Origin: Spirochaetota bacterium
GTDB lineage: Bacteria; Spirochaetota; Spirochaetia; Treponematales; Breznakiellaceae
Direction: 5' to 3'
Length of the DNA stretch: 33,543 bases
Assembly (NCBI GenBank): GCA_023406985.1
Contig: JAEXTK010000170.1
Span: 1-33,543 of the forward strand
A model generated the notes under the pieces. That model worked only from the letters and a program-made list of their open reading frames with translations, was not told where the DNA came from and ran no database searches. Positions 23,682-32,101 of the stretch are shown here, piece by piece. Both the position numbers and the translations under genes were made by a program. The first letter of the stretch is position 1. Each line of letters starts with the position of its first letter.

Positions 23682-24448
23682 AGGTTTTTTATCGAATTTC
23701 CGACAAGGGAAACCCAAAGGAAAAAATCCCTTCCGCAGATAAATTTGGATGTCTACAAAATGCAATTAGAGAATTCGGAAAGGATGAGATATATGTCATC
23801 GCAGACAACTGCAGTAGTAAAACGTTAGATCATCTTGAAGAGATCGGGATTAGATTCGAGGTTACAACTCTGGGCAATTCGGGATCTTTTGTTTACGTTG
23901 CAAGATTGATAGTGAACACAGTTCAAGAAGATGAGTTAGTTTACTTACTGGAAGATGATTATATTCATTTGCCGGGAGCTTCAAAGCTCCTACAAGAAGG
24001 ACTCACTCTTGCTGACTATGTCACCCTGTACGACCATCCTGACAAGTACATAGCGTTTAATGAACACGGGAATCCATTCAATTTCAACCGATTACACCCA
24101 ACCAGGCTTATGGTAACCAAAAATAGTCATTGGGCGACAATCAACTCTACTACTATGACCTTTGCGTGTAGAGTGAAAACGCTCAAAGAAGATTTGCCGA
24201 TTTGGGAAAAATATACAGAATCAAGGAATCCTAAAGATTTTCATGCTTTCGTAGAATTATCACAGAATGGAATTATCGATGCCTTCTCTTTCCTGTTCTT
24301 ACAAAAGAAGAAACTTTTTTTTAAACTGATTATGAAGAATCGATTATGTGGGAAAAAGATGAGGAAGATTATATCTTCGATTCCTGCACGCGCAACGCAT
24401 GCCGAAGTCAAGTGGCTCGCTCCGGTTATCGATTGGGATTCCATTTAA
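23678..24448 (+). CDS. Putative glycosyltransferase (GT-A-like, diverged)
   Basis: A 256-residue protein. MKVFYRISDKG opens a nucleotide-sugar-type fold and LVYLLEDDYIHLPGA (88-102) carries an acidic LEDDY motif in the position of a DXD metal site. Later conserved-looking segments are HPTRLMVTKNSHWATINSTTMTFA and the C-terminal IPARATHAEVKWLAPVIDW. The N-terminal strands differ from standard family 2 and no family is certain, but short proteins with this plan occur in other surface-glycan loci. Its ATG overlaps the previous stop by 4 bases and the next gene begins 2 bases after its own stop, so it belongs to the same transcript. Confidence 0.7.
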   Translation: MKVFYRISDKGNPKEKIPSADKFGCLQNAIREFGKDEIYVIADNCSSKTLDHLEEIGIRFEVTTLGNSGSFVYVARLIVNTVQEDELVYLLEDDYIHLPGASKLLQEGLTLADYVTLYDHPDKYIAFNEHGNPFNFNRLHPTRLMVTKNSHWATINSTTMTFACRVKTLKEDLPIWEKYTESRNPKDFHAFVELSQNGIIDAFSFLFLQKKKLFFKLIMKNRLCGKKMRKIISSIPARATHAEVKWLAPVIDWDSI

Positions 24449-24450
24449 GC

Positions 24451-25344
24451 ATGGATGTTTCGGTAATCATAGTTAATTTTAACACCTCAACCTTATTGCA
24501 TCGCTGCTTGCATTCAATAAAAGAAAAGACCTTTGGCGTCGAATATGAGATTATTGTTATTGATAATGCTTCCTCTGATGATTCAGTTCGCTTCGTTAAA
24601 AGCAATCATGCTGACGTACACGTAATTGAGTCAGAAACCAATATAGGGTTTGGAAAAGCGAACAATCTTGGTTCAGAGCAAGCGAAAGGCAAGTATTTAT
24701 TCTTTCTCAATAGTGATACAGAACTCTTAAATGATGCAATATCTCATCTCTTCCATTTCATGGAGACGCATCCCCGTTGTGGAATTGCCGGGGGAAATCT
24801 CGTCAATGCATCTGGCGATCCGACGCATAGCTACCGTCGTACTCTTCCTGGCCCTATCTCAGAGCTTTATAGGTTCATCCCAAGCCTTATCCCAATCGTC
24901 GAGGGTAAGAACTGGCACTTTAATCATACTAGAAAGCCGATGGAGGTTGGGTATATCACAGGCGCGGATATGATGATCCGTAGAGACCTTTTCACACGGC
25001 TAGGGGCATTCGATCCAGATTTTTTCATGTATTATGAGGAGGCAGAGCTTACCCGACGTGTTCGCAATTCTGGCCAAAAGGCTTACTCAGTACCTGCGGC
25101 GCGCATACTGCACTTAAAAGGTTCTTCACTTGAGTTCCTCTCCAGTGCGAAGAGTGTCGTTTATAGAAGTAAATATCTTTATCTTAAGAAAACATATGGC
25201 CCGCGCGCTGCATGGCGAGCGCATTGGTATTTCCAATTCTATTGTTACTATAAACGTCTCCTGCATATCCTGTTTGGGAGTACAGCAGGCAAAGACCGAT
25301 ACGAAAGGATGGCGATACTTGACCGCTCCATCTACTATGAATAA
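24451..25344 (+). CDS. Glycosyltransferase family 2 (rhamnosyltransferase-like)
   Basis: A 297-residue GT-A enzyme. VSVIIVNFNTSTLL (3-16), YEIIVIDNASSDDS (32-45), TNIGFGKANNLG (63-74) and the metal-site FFLNSDTELL (84-93) are typical. The C-terminal block has TGADMMIRRDLFTRLGAFDPDFFMYYEEAELTRR, where the usual ED pair reads EEAEL. It is similar in plan to rhamnosyltransferases such as WbbL, but specificity is not readable. I start at 24451, not at the upstream in-frame ATG at 24346, because the fold begins with MDVSVIIVNF and the longer form would overlap the previous gene by about 100 bases. Confidence 0.9.
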   Translation: MDVSVIIVNFNTSTLLHRCLHSIKEKTFGVEYEIIVIDNASSDDSVRFVKSNHADVHVIESETNIGFGKANNLGSEQAKGKYLFFLNSDTELLNDAISHLFHFMETHPRCGIAGGNLVNASGDPTHSYRRTLPGPISELYRFIPSLIPIVEGKNWHFNHTRKPMEVGYITGADMMIRRDLFTRLGAFDPDFFMYYEEAELTRRVRNSGQKAYSVPAARILHLKGSSLEFLSSAKSVVYRSKYLYLKKTYGPRAAWRAHWYFQFYCYYKRLLHILFGSTAGKDRYERMAILDRSIYYE

Positions 25345-26278
25345 GGTAATTCACCGTATATTCTTCGATTTCAATGATTCCGGGGATCCGTTCCTCCCAC
25401 TTCTAGAAACCTGGAAACGTGAATTACCTGATTTCCAGATAATGCAATGGAACAAGAATAATCTTCCGCTTGATCTCAACGACTTTACCCGGATCCTCAC
25501 AAAAGAAAAAAACCACGCATTTCTGAGCGACTATTTTCGCTGTTGGTTACTTGAAAAGTACGGAGGTGTTTATCTTGATGCAGACATCGAAGTTCTTGAC
25601 GGCGAAGGGTTCAGGAAAATATATGAAGAAACGCATTCTGCCCTTGACCATTCATTATTCATTGGCGTTGAGAGCGCTGCGAATGGAAAACTGACGGCAC
25701 ATTCGATGGGACTAAAGGGAAGCACTTCTCACCCAATACTACGTTTCCTCATGGATCTATACGAAACCGCTTTCTCGGGTCCCCTTCATTACGCAATCAA
25801 AAAATTTGATATGCCGTTCCTTATGTCTCTGTATTTCATCGATCTAGAGAAGCAATCCATTTCTTCCGCCTCTGAAAATGGATGCTTCCGGGATATTGAA
25901 AGGCCTATTATTGTTGATAATATAAAGATATACCCACCATCATTCTTCTCGCCACTGACAACACGAGGAGATAGAATGTTTGTGAGCTCTTTTGGTCCAG
26001 AAACGTGCCTCTGCCATCACTTTGCAGCGACTTGGAGAAAAGAATCTTCCACGATAAAGAGCGCAAAGCTATTCGTTGAAGCGTTGAGAGATCGAGATTA
26101 CATGGTAAAACCGGGATTGGTTAAGCGGATCCAGCAGCGATATCCTGGCCTTGATTTCTCCCCGGACAAGCCCAAATGGGAGTTGAAGCCTAATCAGATC
26201 CAAATTATTGAAAAAGTCCTCAACATGCTTATTCCCTATGACTCCGAATTATACAAATTATTCAAGAGAAAAAAATAA
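25337..26278 (+). CDS. GT32-type glycosyltransferase (sugar-binding region with DXD motif)
   Basis: A 313-residue enzyme. NKVIHRIFFDF (2-12), LETWKRELPDFQIMQWN (23-39) and AFLSDYFRCWLLEKYGGVYLDADIEVL (61-87) match the OCH1/capsular glycosyltransferase group, with the DAD metal site at 81-83. Family members transfer mannose, galactose or similar sugars. The ATG at 25337 overlaps the previous stop by 8 bases; an ORF reaching back to 25130 lacks family-like sequence upstream. A HHFAATWR segment near residue 230 is the usual C-terminal His/Trp block (H-x-W) of this group. Confidence 0.9.
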   Translation: MNKVIHRIFFDFNDSGDPFLPLLETWKRELPDFQIMQWNKNNLPLDLNDFTRILTKEKNHAFLSDYFRCWLLEKYGGVYLDADIEVLDGEGFRKIYEETHSALDHSLFIGVESAANGKLTAHSMGLKGSTSHPILRFLMDLYETAFSGPLHYAIKKFDMPFLMSLYFIDLEKQSISSASENGCFRDIERPIIVDNIKIYPPSFFSPLTTRGDRMFVSSFGPETCLCHHFAATWRKESSTIKSAKLFVEALRDRDYMVKPGLVKRIQQRYPGLDFSPDKPKWELKPNQIQIIEKVLNMLIPYDSELYKLFKRKK

Positions 26279-26335
26279 ACGAACTGCCTTACAGCATCAT
26301 TTTCATCTGTTTGTAGTCGATCTGGAGGGCGATAA

Positions 26336-27517
26336 ATGATAACCATCCTTGGCCTTTTCCTTAACAACCAGATCCGCACAGGTGGTCATCGTAGGTACCT
26401 GGAACTATTGGAGGACCTCGCGGCGCGCGGAAATAGTGTCATTGTTTTTCTCAACAGTAGCCTTGATTACACACCAACACATTTCCGCGAGATACGTGTA
26501 GACGCCCCCTATAGTCGGCGCGGATTTCCTCCTGCTTCATATGTTTTTTCTTCTGCAGTACGAGCAGAAGTTAACAATCACCCTAATAACCTCGGTAAGG
26601 TAGATTGGATACTTATTCATGGCGAAACTCATCTATCCGCTGCTATGTACCTAAAGCGACGCTTAGGTGCGAAGCTCTTTTTCGGAAGCAGAAGTAACGT
26701 GGTTCGTGCCAGTGCTATCTCTATGCAAGAAAACCGAAAAAAACCTTTTGCTTGGCTCGAAGCGCTTGGAGATAACCTTATCTATCGCCGTTACGAGCGA
26801 AAATGTGCCGTGGTCGCAGATCTTATCTGCTTTCAAAGCACTTATGATCGTGATGATTTCCTGGCTCGCCAAATTCGCCTTTCACCGACGACAGTCATTA
26901 TCGGCGGGAATATAGGTGGCCCACGCTTCAAGACAATTTATGATCGCGCCAATCAAAGTAAACAGCTCAAGAAGCTCCTGTTCGTCGGTACGCTTGGAGA
27001 GCGGAAAGGGCTCCGTTATTTACTTGAGGCTCTTTCTATCCTTAATTCCCGAGGGGTCAGGGATATTGAACTTGACGTACTAGGCGAAGGTGCCGACTTA
27101 AAAACGCATTTGGAGTATACTCGCGTTCAAGGGTTCACGGATCGTGTTAGGTTCCATGGAAGGCAAAGTGATCCTTTTCCCTTTTATGCGTCGGCTGATT
27201 TACTCGTCGTGCCTTCGCTATTTGATAGTTATCCAGACACAGTCTTAGAAGCGTTACATGTAGGCCTTCCGGTAATTGCCGCAAAGACTGGCGGCATTCC
27301 TGACCAACTGTGCTTCGATGAACTTCTCTTTCCGATACGTGACGCAAAATCAATTGCGGACCGTATTGAGGAGGCATACCGCGATAATGATATATACAGA
27401 GAATTCAGGCGCCTATGCGGTCTGCGTCGCGACTCATTTGTCTTTGACTGGACTGCAACTTGGCAAAAATGGATGCAAGAATTCAACACTCCAGAGGTTC
27501 ATGCTTTGGGGCAATAA
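26336..27517 (+). CDS. Glycosyltransferase family 4 enzyme
   Basis: A 393-residue GT-B enzyme. The N-terminal half begins ITILGLFLNNQIRTGGHRRY (2-21) with the GG-containing loop. The donor half has LLFVGTLGERKGLRYLLEAL, VRFHGRQSDPFPFYASADLLVVPS and SYPDTVLEALHVGLPVIAAKTGG, in which the usual EX7E has Asp in the first position (D-SYPDTVL-E). GGAGGG precedes the ATG. A 57-base gap before it is the largest inside the cassette's glycosyltransferase run. It is the last AT-rich gene before the composition returns to the backbone, so it may be the most recently exchanged or least conserved part of the right side. Confidence 0.9.
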   Translation: MITILGLFLNNQIRTGGHRRYLELLEDLAARGNSVIVFLNSSLDYTPTHFREIRVDAPYSRRGFPPASYVFSSAVRAEVNNHPNNLGKVDWILIHGETHLSAAMYLKRRLGAKLFFGSRSNVVRASAISMQENRKKPFAWLEALGDNLIYRRYERKCAVVADLICFQSTYDRDDFLARQIRLSPTTVIIGGNIGGPRFKTIYDRANQSKQLKKLLFVGTLGERKGLRYLLEALSILNSRGVRDIELDVLGEGADLKTHLEYTRVQGFTDRVRFHGRQSDPFPFYASADLLVVPSLFDSYPDTVLEALHVGLPVIAAKTGGIPDQLCFDELLFPIRDAKSIADRIEEAYRDNDIYREFRRLCGLRRDSFVFDWTATWQKWMQEFNTPEVHALGQ

Positions 27518-27633
27518 ACAATATCCGTGTCTCGGCACGCATAATTAAATGAACTTATTCCCATCAGCGTTAAGGTTTGCCTTAGCGTCTATCCCATTCA
27601 CCGGCTCTTTGCCGGACTACCGGAGCAATAATC
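27518..27633 (+). other. Cassette-to-backbone junction with two small hairpins
   Basis: A 116-base gap in which composition passes from AT-rich to GC-rich. CGTTAAGG (27568-27575) pairs with CCTTAGCG (27580-27587) over 8 bp with one G-U and a TTTG loop. CCGGC (27601-27605) pairs with GCCGG (27611-27615). Neither is followed by a U-tract. GGAG at 27622-27625 is the ribosome site of the next gene. These could be attenuators, processing sites or leftovers of recombination; none is proven. Confidence 0.4.
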
Positions 27634-28608
27634 ATGACCGACGAACGAAAGATGGCCTATTCGCTCAATCCCCGGGCCTTGGTGACGGGCGGTGCCGGAT
27701 TCCTCGGCAGCCACCTTTGCGACCGGCTCATCAAGGACGGCTATGACGTCATCTGCCTGGACAATTTCTTCACCGGGCAGAAGCGGAACGTGGCCCACCT
27801 CATCGGGAACCCCTACTTCGAACTCGTGCGCCACGACGTAACCTTCCCTTATTACGTCGAGGTCGACGGGATCTTCAACTTAGCTTGTCCTGCGAGCCCG
27901 CCGCATTATCAATACGACCCCGTCCAGACGACCAAGACCAGCGTCCACGGCGCCATCAATATGCTCGGCCTCGCCAAGCGCACCCGCGCCCGTATCCTCC
28001 AGGCATCCACGAGCGAGGTCTACGGCGATCCTTCGGTCCACCCCCAGCCGGAGTCCTACTGGGGAAACGTGAATCCCATCGGCATCCGGTCCTGCTACGA
28101 CGAGGGCAAGCGGTGCGCGGAGACCCTCTTCTTCGATTACCACCGGCAGAACGGCGTGGAGATCAAGGTCATCCGCATCTTCAATACGTATGGGCCGCGG
28201 ATGCACCCGAACGACGGACGCGTCGTGAGCAATTTCATCATGCAGGCGCTCAGGGGCGAGGACATCACCATCTACGGCGACGGCCTCCAGACCCGTTCCT
28301 TTTGTTACGTCGACGACCTAATAAACGGTTTCATGGCGATGATGGCTTCGCCCGCCGACTTTACCGGGCCCGTGAACCTCGGGAATCCGGGCGAGTTCAC
28401 CATGCGAGAGCTCGCCGAAGCGATCCTGCGGCTCACGGACAGCAAGTCCCGCATGATCTTCCAGCCGCTGCCCCAGGACGATCCCCGGCAGCGGAAACCC
28501 GACATCGCCCTGGCCAAGTCGAAGCTCGGCTGGGAACCGAAGGTTTCGCTCGAGGACGGCCTCAAGGAGACCATCCGTTACTTCACGGACTTCGTCCGGA
28601 ACAACTAA
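27634..28608 (+). CDS. uxs: UDP-glucuronate decarboxylase (UDP-xylose synthase)
   Basis: A 324-residue SDR-type enzyme that converts UDP-glucuronate to UDP-xylose using bound NAD. ALVTGGAGFLGSHLC (15-29) is the NAD loop, NFFTGQKRNVAHL (44-56) and FNLACPASPPHYQYDP (81-96) are UXS signatures, STSEVYGDP (125-133) holds the catalytic Glu and YDEGK (155-159) the Tyr/Lys pair. NTYGPRMHPNDGRVVSNFI and YGDGLQTRSFCYVDDLI follow. The spacing of these motifs is characteristic of UXS rather than general epimerases. It uses the product of the ugd gene at 11904. The ATG at 27634 has GGAG 8 bases upstream. It starts the right-hand high-GC flank. Confidence 0.93.
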   Translation: MTDERKMAYSLNPRALVTGGAGFLGSHLCDRLIKDGYDVICLDNFFTGQKRNVAHLIGNPYFELVRHDVTFPYYVEVDGIFNLACPASPPHYQYDPVQTTKTSVHGAINMLGLAKRTRARILQASTSEVYGDPSVHPQPESYWGNVNPIGIRSCYDEGKRCAETLFFDYHRQNGVEIKVIRIFNTYGPRMHPNDGRVVSNFIMQALRGEDITIYGDGLQTRSFCYVDDLINGFMAMMASPADFTGPVNLGNPGEFTMRELAEAILRLTDSKSRMIFQPLPQDDPRQRKPDIALAKSKLGWEPKVSLEDGLKETIRYFTDFVRNN

Positions 28609-28621
28609 AGGGAAAAACCCG

Positions 28622-29302
28622 ATGCTGCCTACCTTGCAATTCATCGATCGCGATATCGCGCTCGAGAACATGGTCCTCATACGGGACCTACTCGGTAAGC
28701 GCGGGATCGTACCGTTCCTCCACTACGGCACGCTCCTCGGCGCGATGCGGGAACGGGATTTCATCCCCTACGACGATGACGCGGACATGGGGCTCTACGG
28801 TCGCGATAAGGACGCGTTCCTGAAGACCTTCCCCGACCTCGAGGCTGCGGGGTTCTCGATCGTGTACATCCGCGACGACGGGTACACCAAGACCAAGCAC
28901 TCGGAAGACGCTTCCAGTAATTTCCGGATGTACAAATTTAAGCGCAAGGAACAGGAGCTCGACATCTTCCTGGCCTACGAGAAGAAGGCCATATTCGGCA
29001 AGGGGTGGGATATCGATGGGAGGGTCACCATTCCGCACCGGTTCCTCGCCACCCTCGATACGGTTGAGTTCTTAGGGCACTCCTTCGCCGCTCCGCACGA
29101 TCCGATAGGATTCCTCCGGAATCTCTACGGGGAGACCTGGAACGTGCCGATCAAGAACACCACGTCCCGCATCGGATGGGCCACCCGGCTCAAGAAGGTG
29201 ACGAGCCCCGCGCGCGCCGTCTACTACGCCCGACGCTATGTCGGCTCCCTCCTGCGCAAGAGTCGGATCCGGAAAGAATACCTCAAGGACAAAGACGAAT
29301 GA
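28622..29302 (+). CDS. LicD-family phosphotransferase
   Basis: A 226-residue protein of the LicD/fukutin-like nucleotidyltransferase-fold family. LHYGTLLGAMRERDFIPYDDDADMGLYG (33-60) is the family hallmark, with the acidic DDDAD metal site at 51-55. Residues 130-160 hold the second conserved part (FLGHSFAAPHDPIGFL and YGETWNVP). LicD transfers phosphocholine from CDP-choline to surface sugars in several pathogens, and relatives move other phospho-alcohols. With a LicC/PntC-type cytidylyltransferase at 13380 in the same locus, it is a good candidate to place that headgroup on the glycan. The C-terminal 30 residues are basic and may touch the membrane. Its stop overlaps the next start (ATGA). 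Confidence 0.88.
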   Translation: MLPTLQFIDRDIALENMVLIRDLLGKRGIVPFLHYGTLLGAMRERDFIPYDDDADMGLYGRDKDAFLKTFPDLEAAGFSIVYIRDDGYTKTKHSEDASSNFRMYKFKRKEQELDIFLAYEKKAIFGKGWDIDGRVTIPHRFLATLDTVEFLGHSFAAPHDPIGFLRNLYGETWNVPIKNTTSRIGWATRLKKVTSPARAVYYARRYVGSLLRKSRIRKEYLKDKDE

Positions 29303-30519
29303 ATGTCGCGATGATTCTGAACTCGTTTCCGGAGATTTCGGAAAAATTCCTCCTCAATCACATCATCGGCCTCTTGGAGGCGGACGTGGACCTCGATATC
29401 TATCCCGCCCACAGGCCGCTCTCCGACAAACGCCACGATATCTACGACCAGTTCCGGGTGGGAGACCACGTCCGCTACGTGGACGTCCCCCGCGCCCGGC
29501 CCGCCCGCGTCGCGCGGCTCCCCCTCCTCTTCCTCCGCCTCTTCGTGCGGAGCCCGAAGGCGGCCATCGAAGCGCTCCGCTTCGGGAAGTACCGAACCGT
29601 CGCGCTCAACGGCAAGCTTCTCTACTTCGGCCTCGCCTTCGCGGGGAAGAGGTACGACATAGTCCATTGCCATTTCGGCGTCAATGGCCTCATCGGCGCG
29701 TACCTCAAAGAGTGCGGATTCTGCGACCGGCTCATCACCGCCTTCCACGGTTCCGATATCAACACGTATCCGAAGAAGCACGGGGCCGACGTGTATCGCA
29801 CCCTGTACGCGACGGCGGACAAGATCACCGCCAATACCAGCTTCATCAAGGGCAAGATCGTCGCCAACGGCTGCGCGGCGGACCTCATCGGCATCGTCCC
29901 CGAAACCTTGATCGCCGCGGATTACGCCGACGTCCAGCGGACCGCCGTCGAGCGGCACTCGGTGCTCACCGTAGGCCGCTTGGAAGAGAAGAAGGGGCAC
30001 GCCTACGCGCTGGAGGCCATCGCCCTGGTGCGGAAGGAGATCCCCGACGTCCGCTACTACGTCGCGGGCGCGGGGTCGCTGGAAGGCGCGCTCAAGGAAA
30101 AAGCGCGCGACCTCGGATTGGAAGATCGCGTCCAGTTCCTCGGCCTCTGCACCAATACCGAGATAAAGAAGCTCTACGCGCGCTGCGCGGTCTTCACCTT
30201 GCCGAGCGTGACCGCCTCCAACGGCGACATGGAAGGGCAAGGGCTCGTCCTCCAGGAAGCCCAGATCTGCGGGCTGCCGGTCGTCACGACGATCCACAAC
30301 GGGATACCCGACGGCGTCCTGGCCGACGAGTCCGGCTTCCTCGTTCCCGAGAAGGACGTCCAAGCCCTGGCTGATCGGCTCACGCTCCTGCTCAAGGATG
30401 AGGAGCGCGGCGCCGCCATGGGAGCGCGGGGCAAGGCCTTCGTGGCGGCCAAGTACGACATCGGACCGGTCACCGACCATCTCATGACCATGTACCGCGA
30501 CATGCACGCGGCACGGTGA
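29299..30519 (+). CDS. Glycosyltransferase family 4, WcaL/AmsK-like
   Basis: A 406-residue GT-B enzyme. NVAMILNSFPEISEKFLLNHI opens the fold in the style of colanic-acid WcaL and amylovoran AmsK. FHGSDINTYPKKHGADVYRTL, ANTSFIKGKIVANGC and VLTVGRLEEKKGHAYALEAI follow. The EX7E motif reads EGQGLVLQE within NGDMEGQGLVLQEAQICGLP. WcaL-type enzymes add a late sugar to a lipid-linked repeat unit. The ATG at 29299 overlaps the LicD stop; a longer frame reaching to 29176 is inside licD and not family-like. Here the composition is again GC-rich, so this transferase belongs to the conserved flank, unlike the six in the cassette. Confidence 0.9.
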   Translation: MNVAMILNSFPEISEKFLLNHIIGLLEADVDLDIYPAHRPLSDKRHDIYDQFRVGDHVRYVDVPRARPARVARLPLLFLRLFVRSPKAAIEALRFGKYRTVALNGKLLYFGLAFAGKRYDIVHCHFGVNGLIGAYLKECGFCDRLITAFHGSDINTYPKKHGADVYRTLYATADKITANTSFIKGKIVANGCAADLIGIVPETLIAADYADVQRTAVERHSVLTVGRLEEKKGHAYALEAIALVRKEIPDVRYYVAGAGSLEGALKEKARDLGLEDRVQFLGLCTNTEIKKLYARCAVFTLPSVTASNGDMEGQGLVLQEAQICGLPVVTTIHNGIPDGVLADESGFLVPEKDVQALADRLTLLLKDEERGAAMGARGKAFVAAKYDIGPVTDHLMTMYRDMHAAR

Positions 30520-30534
30520 GGAGCGCGAGACGCC

Positions 30535-32091
30535 ATGCGAGAACCGAAACGCCCGCAGGGGAGCCGGGAGGAGCGGCGCGAAGAGGGCGCGATCCTCATT
30601 GCGCTTCTAATCTTTGCCCTCCTCTTCCGCCTGGTCACGCTCATGCCGATCCACAGCGGCGTGGACGAACGGGACTACTGGACGGCGGCGAAGGCCCTGG
30701 TCCAAGGCACCGACTATCCCGCGCTCACGCACCGGACGGTGCGGGTCGCCGTGATCCTCCCGGTCGCCCTCTTCCAGCTGATCCTCGGCACCGGCCCGAA
30801 CGTCTACTACGTAACGCCGATCCTCAACACCCTCGCCCAGGTAGCCCTCGCGTACTTCATCGGGCGGAAGATCCGCGGTAGGTTGACCGGCGTCCTCGGG
30901 GCGCTGGCCCTCGTGCTTTTCCCCTATATGATCCGCGCGGGCAGCCAGGTCCGGCCCGAGATATTCTCCATGACCTACATTCTCGCGGCGATCCTCTGCC
31001 TCCTGGAGTACCTCGGCCGGCGCGAGCGCTGGACGACACCGCTTCTCCTCTCGGCGGCCTTCATCTTCCTCGCCTATGAATCGAAGATCACGAACCTCTT
31101 CTTCCTCCCCGGCTTCGCGCTCGCGATCCTCCTGGCCAAGCGGCGGCCGGCCCACGCGCTGCTCTTCTCTGGGTTCCTCTTCGGCCTGTACCTCGCGGAG
31201 ACGGCGGCCTACGCCCTCTTCACCGACTTCCCCGGCGGCCAGCTCCAGGTCATCCTCGGCAGCCACCTGAGCGACGACGTACCCGACGTAACGCTCGGCG
31301 GCTTCGCGGACCTCTTCAAGCGGTACGCGCGCCCCTACCTCCAGTCGTATTGGCAGGCGCCCTTCGCGGCCTTCGCCGTCGCCGCGGCCTACTATCTCTC
31401 GCGGAAAGCGGAAGCGGCCTTAAAGACCTTGATCGCGGTCTCCGCGAGCTTCTTCTTTTTCGTGACCTTCGCGGTGAAGAGCCTTTCGCCCCTCCTCCCC
31501 GCCGAAGATTTCATCAACCGCTATTTTTGCGCGGTGCTCGGCCCCGTGTTCCTCGTCCTGGCCGCGGCCGCCTCGGATCTCCTGGCCGCGGTGCTTAAGA
31601 AGGATCGGAAGCCGCGGCCGCTCCTCGTGGCCGGCTCCGCCGCCGCGATCGTCGTAGCCCTGCTCGCCTACCTCGCCGCCGCCGACCGACCCGACTACGC
31701 GCGGGAATTCGGCGCCTCTCCCCTCCGCCCCGCGGACCATCCGCTCGTCCGCAACCGCGCGTACCGCCTCATCGTGAACGAGGCCTATAGGACCGGCGTC
31801 CCGATCGTGGCCGTCGATTCCTCGGGCGGCTTCAATGCCCTGAGCGCCTGCGAGGCCTATTTCCTGGACCAAGCCGATGAAAAGCCCGCGCGGGTCGCCT
31901 TCGCGGGAAGCGGGGGCGTCGCCCTCGTCGCCTGGGGCCGGCCGGAGTCCCTGGACCGAACCGCCGAATCCGTAATCGCGGCGGTCCGCAATCCGCACCG
32001 GCTCAAGAGCCTCCCCCTCTCGGAGCTCGGCTCCCTCACCGACACCCGCTTCCCCGGGGAACCGGGCGCGCGAAAGAACGCAGAAGAGTAA
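30535..32091 (+). CDS. Polytopic GT-C glycosyltransferase (GT39/ArnT-like)
   Basis: A 518-residue integral membrane protein with about ten hydrophobic segments (for example LIALLIFALLFRLVTLM, VLGALALVLFPYMI, LFSGFLFGLYLAETAAYALF and SAAAIVVALLAYLAAA). The first periplasmic loop has HSGVDERDYW, an acidic motif in the position of the catalytic Asp/Glu of GT-C enzymes that use polyprenyl-phosphate sugars. The C-terminal 150 residues form a soluble periplasmic domain. It precedes a GtrB-like synthase by 10 bases, with GtrA encoded convergently after that, so it is probably the final transferase that uses the flipped lipid-linked sugar. The acceptor could be the polysaccharide, lipid A or a protein. 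Confidence 0.83.
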   Translation: MREPKRPQGSREERREEGAILIALLIFALLFRLVTLMPIHSGVDERDYWTAAKALVQGTDYPALTHRTVRVAVILPVALFQLILGTGPNVYYVTPILNTLAQVALAYFIGRKIRGRLTGVLGALALVLFPYMIRAGSQVRPEIFSMTYILAAILCLLEYLGRRERWTTPLLLSAAFIFLAYESKITNLFFLPGFALAILLAKRRPAHALLFSGFLFGLYLAETAAYALFTDFPGGQLQVILGSHLSDDVPDVTLGGFADLFKRYARPYLQSYWQAPFAAFAVAAAYYLSRKAEAALKTLIAVSASFFFFVTFAVKSLSPLLPAEDFINRYFCAVLGPVFLVLAAAASDLLAAVLKKDRKPRPLLVAGSAAAIVVALLAYLAAADRPDYAREFGASPLRPADHPLVRNRAYRLIVNEAYRTGVPIVAVDSSGGFNALSACEAYFLDQADEKPARVAFAGSGGVALVAWGRPESLDRTAESVIAAVRNPHRLKSLPLSELGSLTDTRFPGEPGARKNAEE

Positions 32092-32101
32092 GGATAGTTC
32101 C

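Larger units (their letters stand above)
17500..27620. other. AT-richer serotype-type cassette, probably exchanged by recombination
   Basis: By eye G+C falls from about two thirds to the low or mid forties within the Wzi-family gene (near 17500-17540) and returns in the intergenic region before 27634. The block holds the rest of that gene, Wzm, Wzt and six glycosyltransferase-type genes, all on the plus strand and tightly spaced. Codon endings change with it (many A/T third positions). No transposase, integrase or direct-repeat ends are visible, so replacement by homologous recombination in the conserved flanks is more likely than insertion. Junctions are estimated, not computed. Confidence 0.75.

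Noticed and set aside
17409..27633. Transposon or integrative element as the source of the AT-rich block
   Set aside because: No transposase, integrase, terminal inverted repeat or target duplication was seen at either junction; homologous replacement explains it better.
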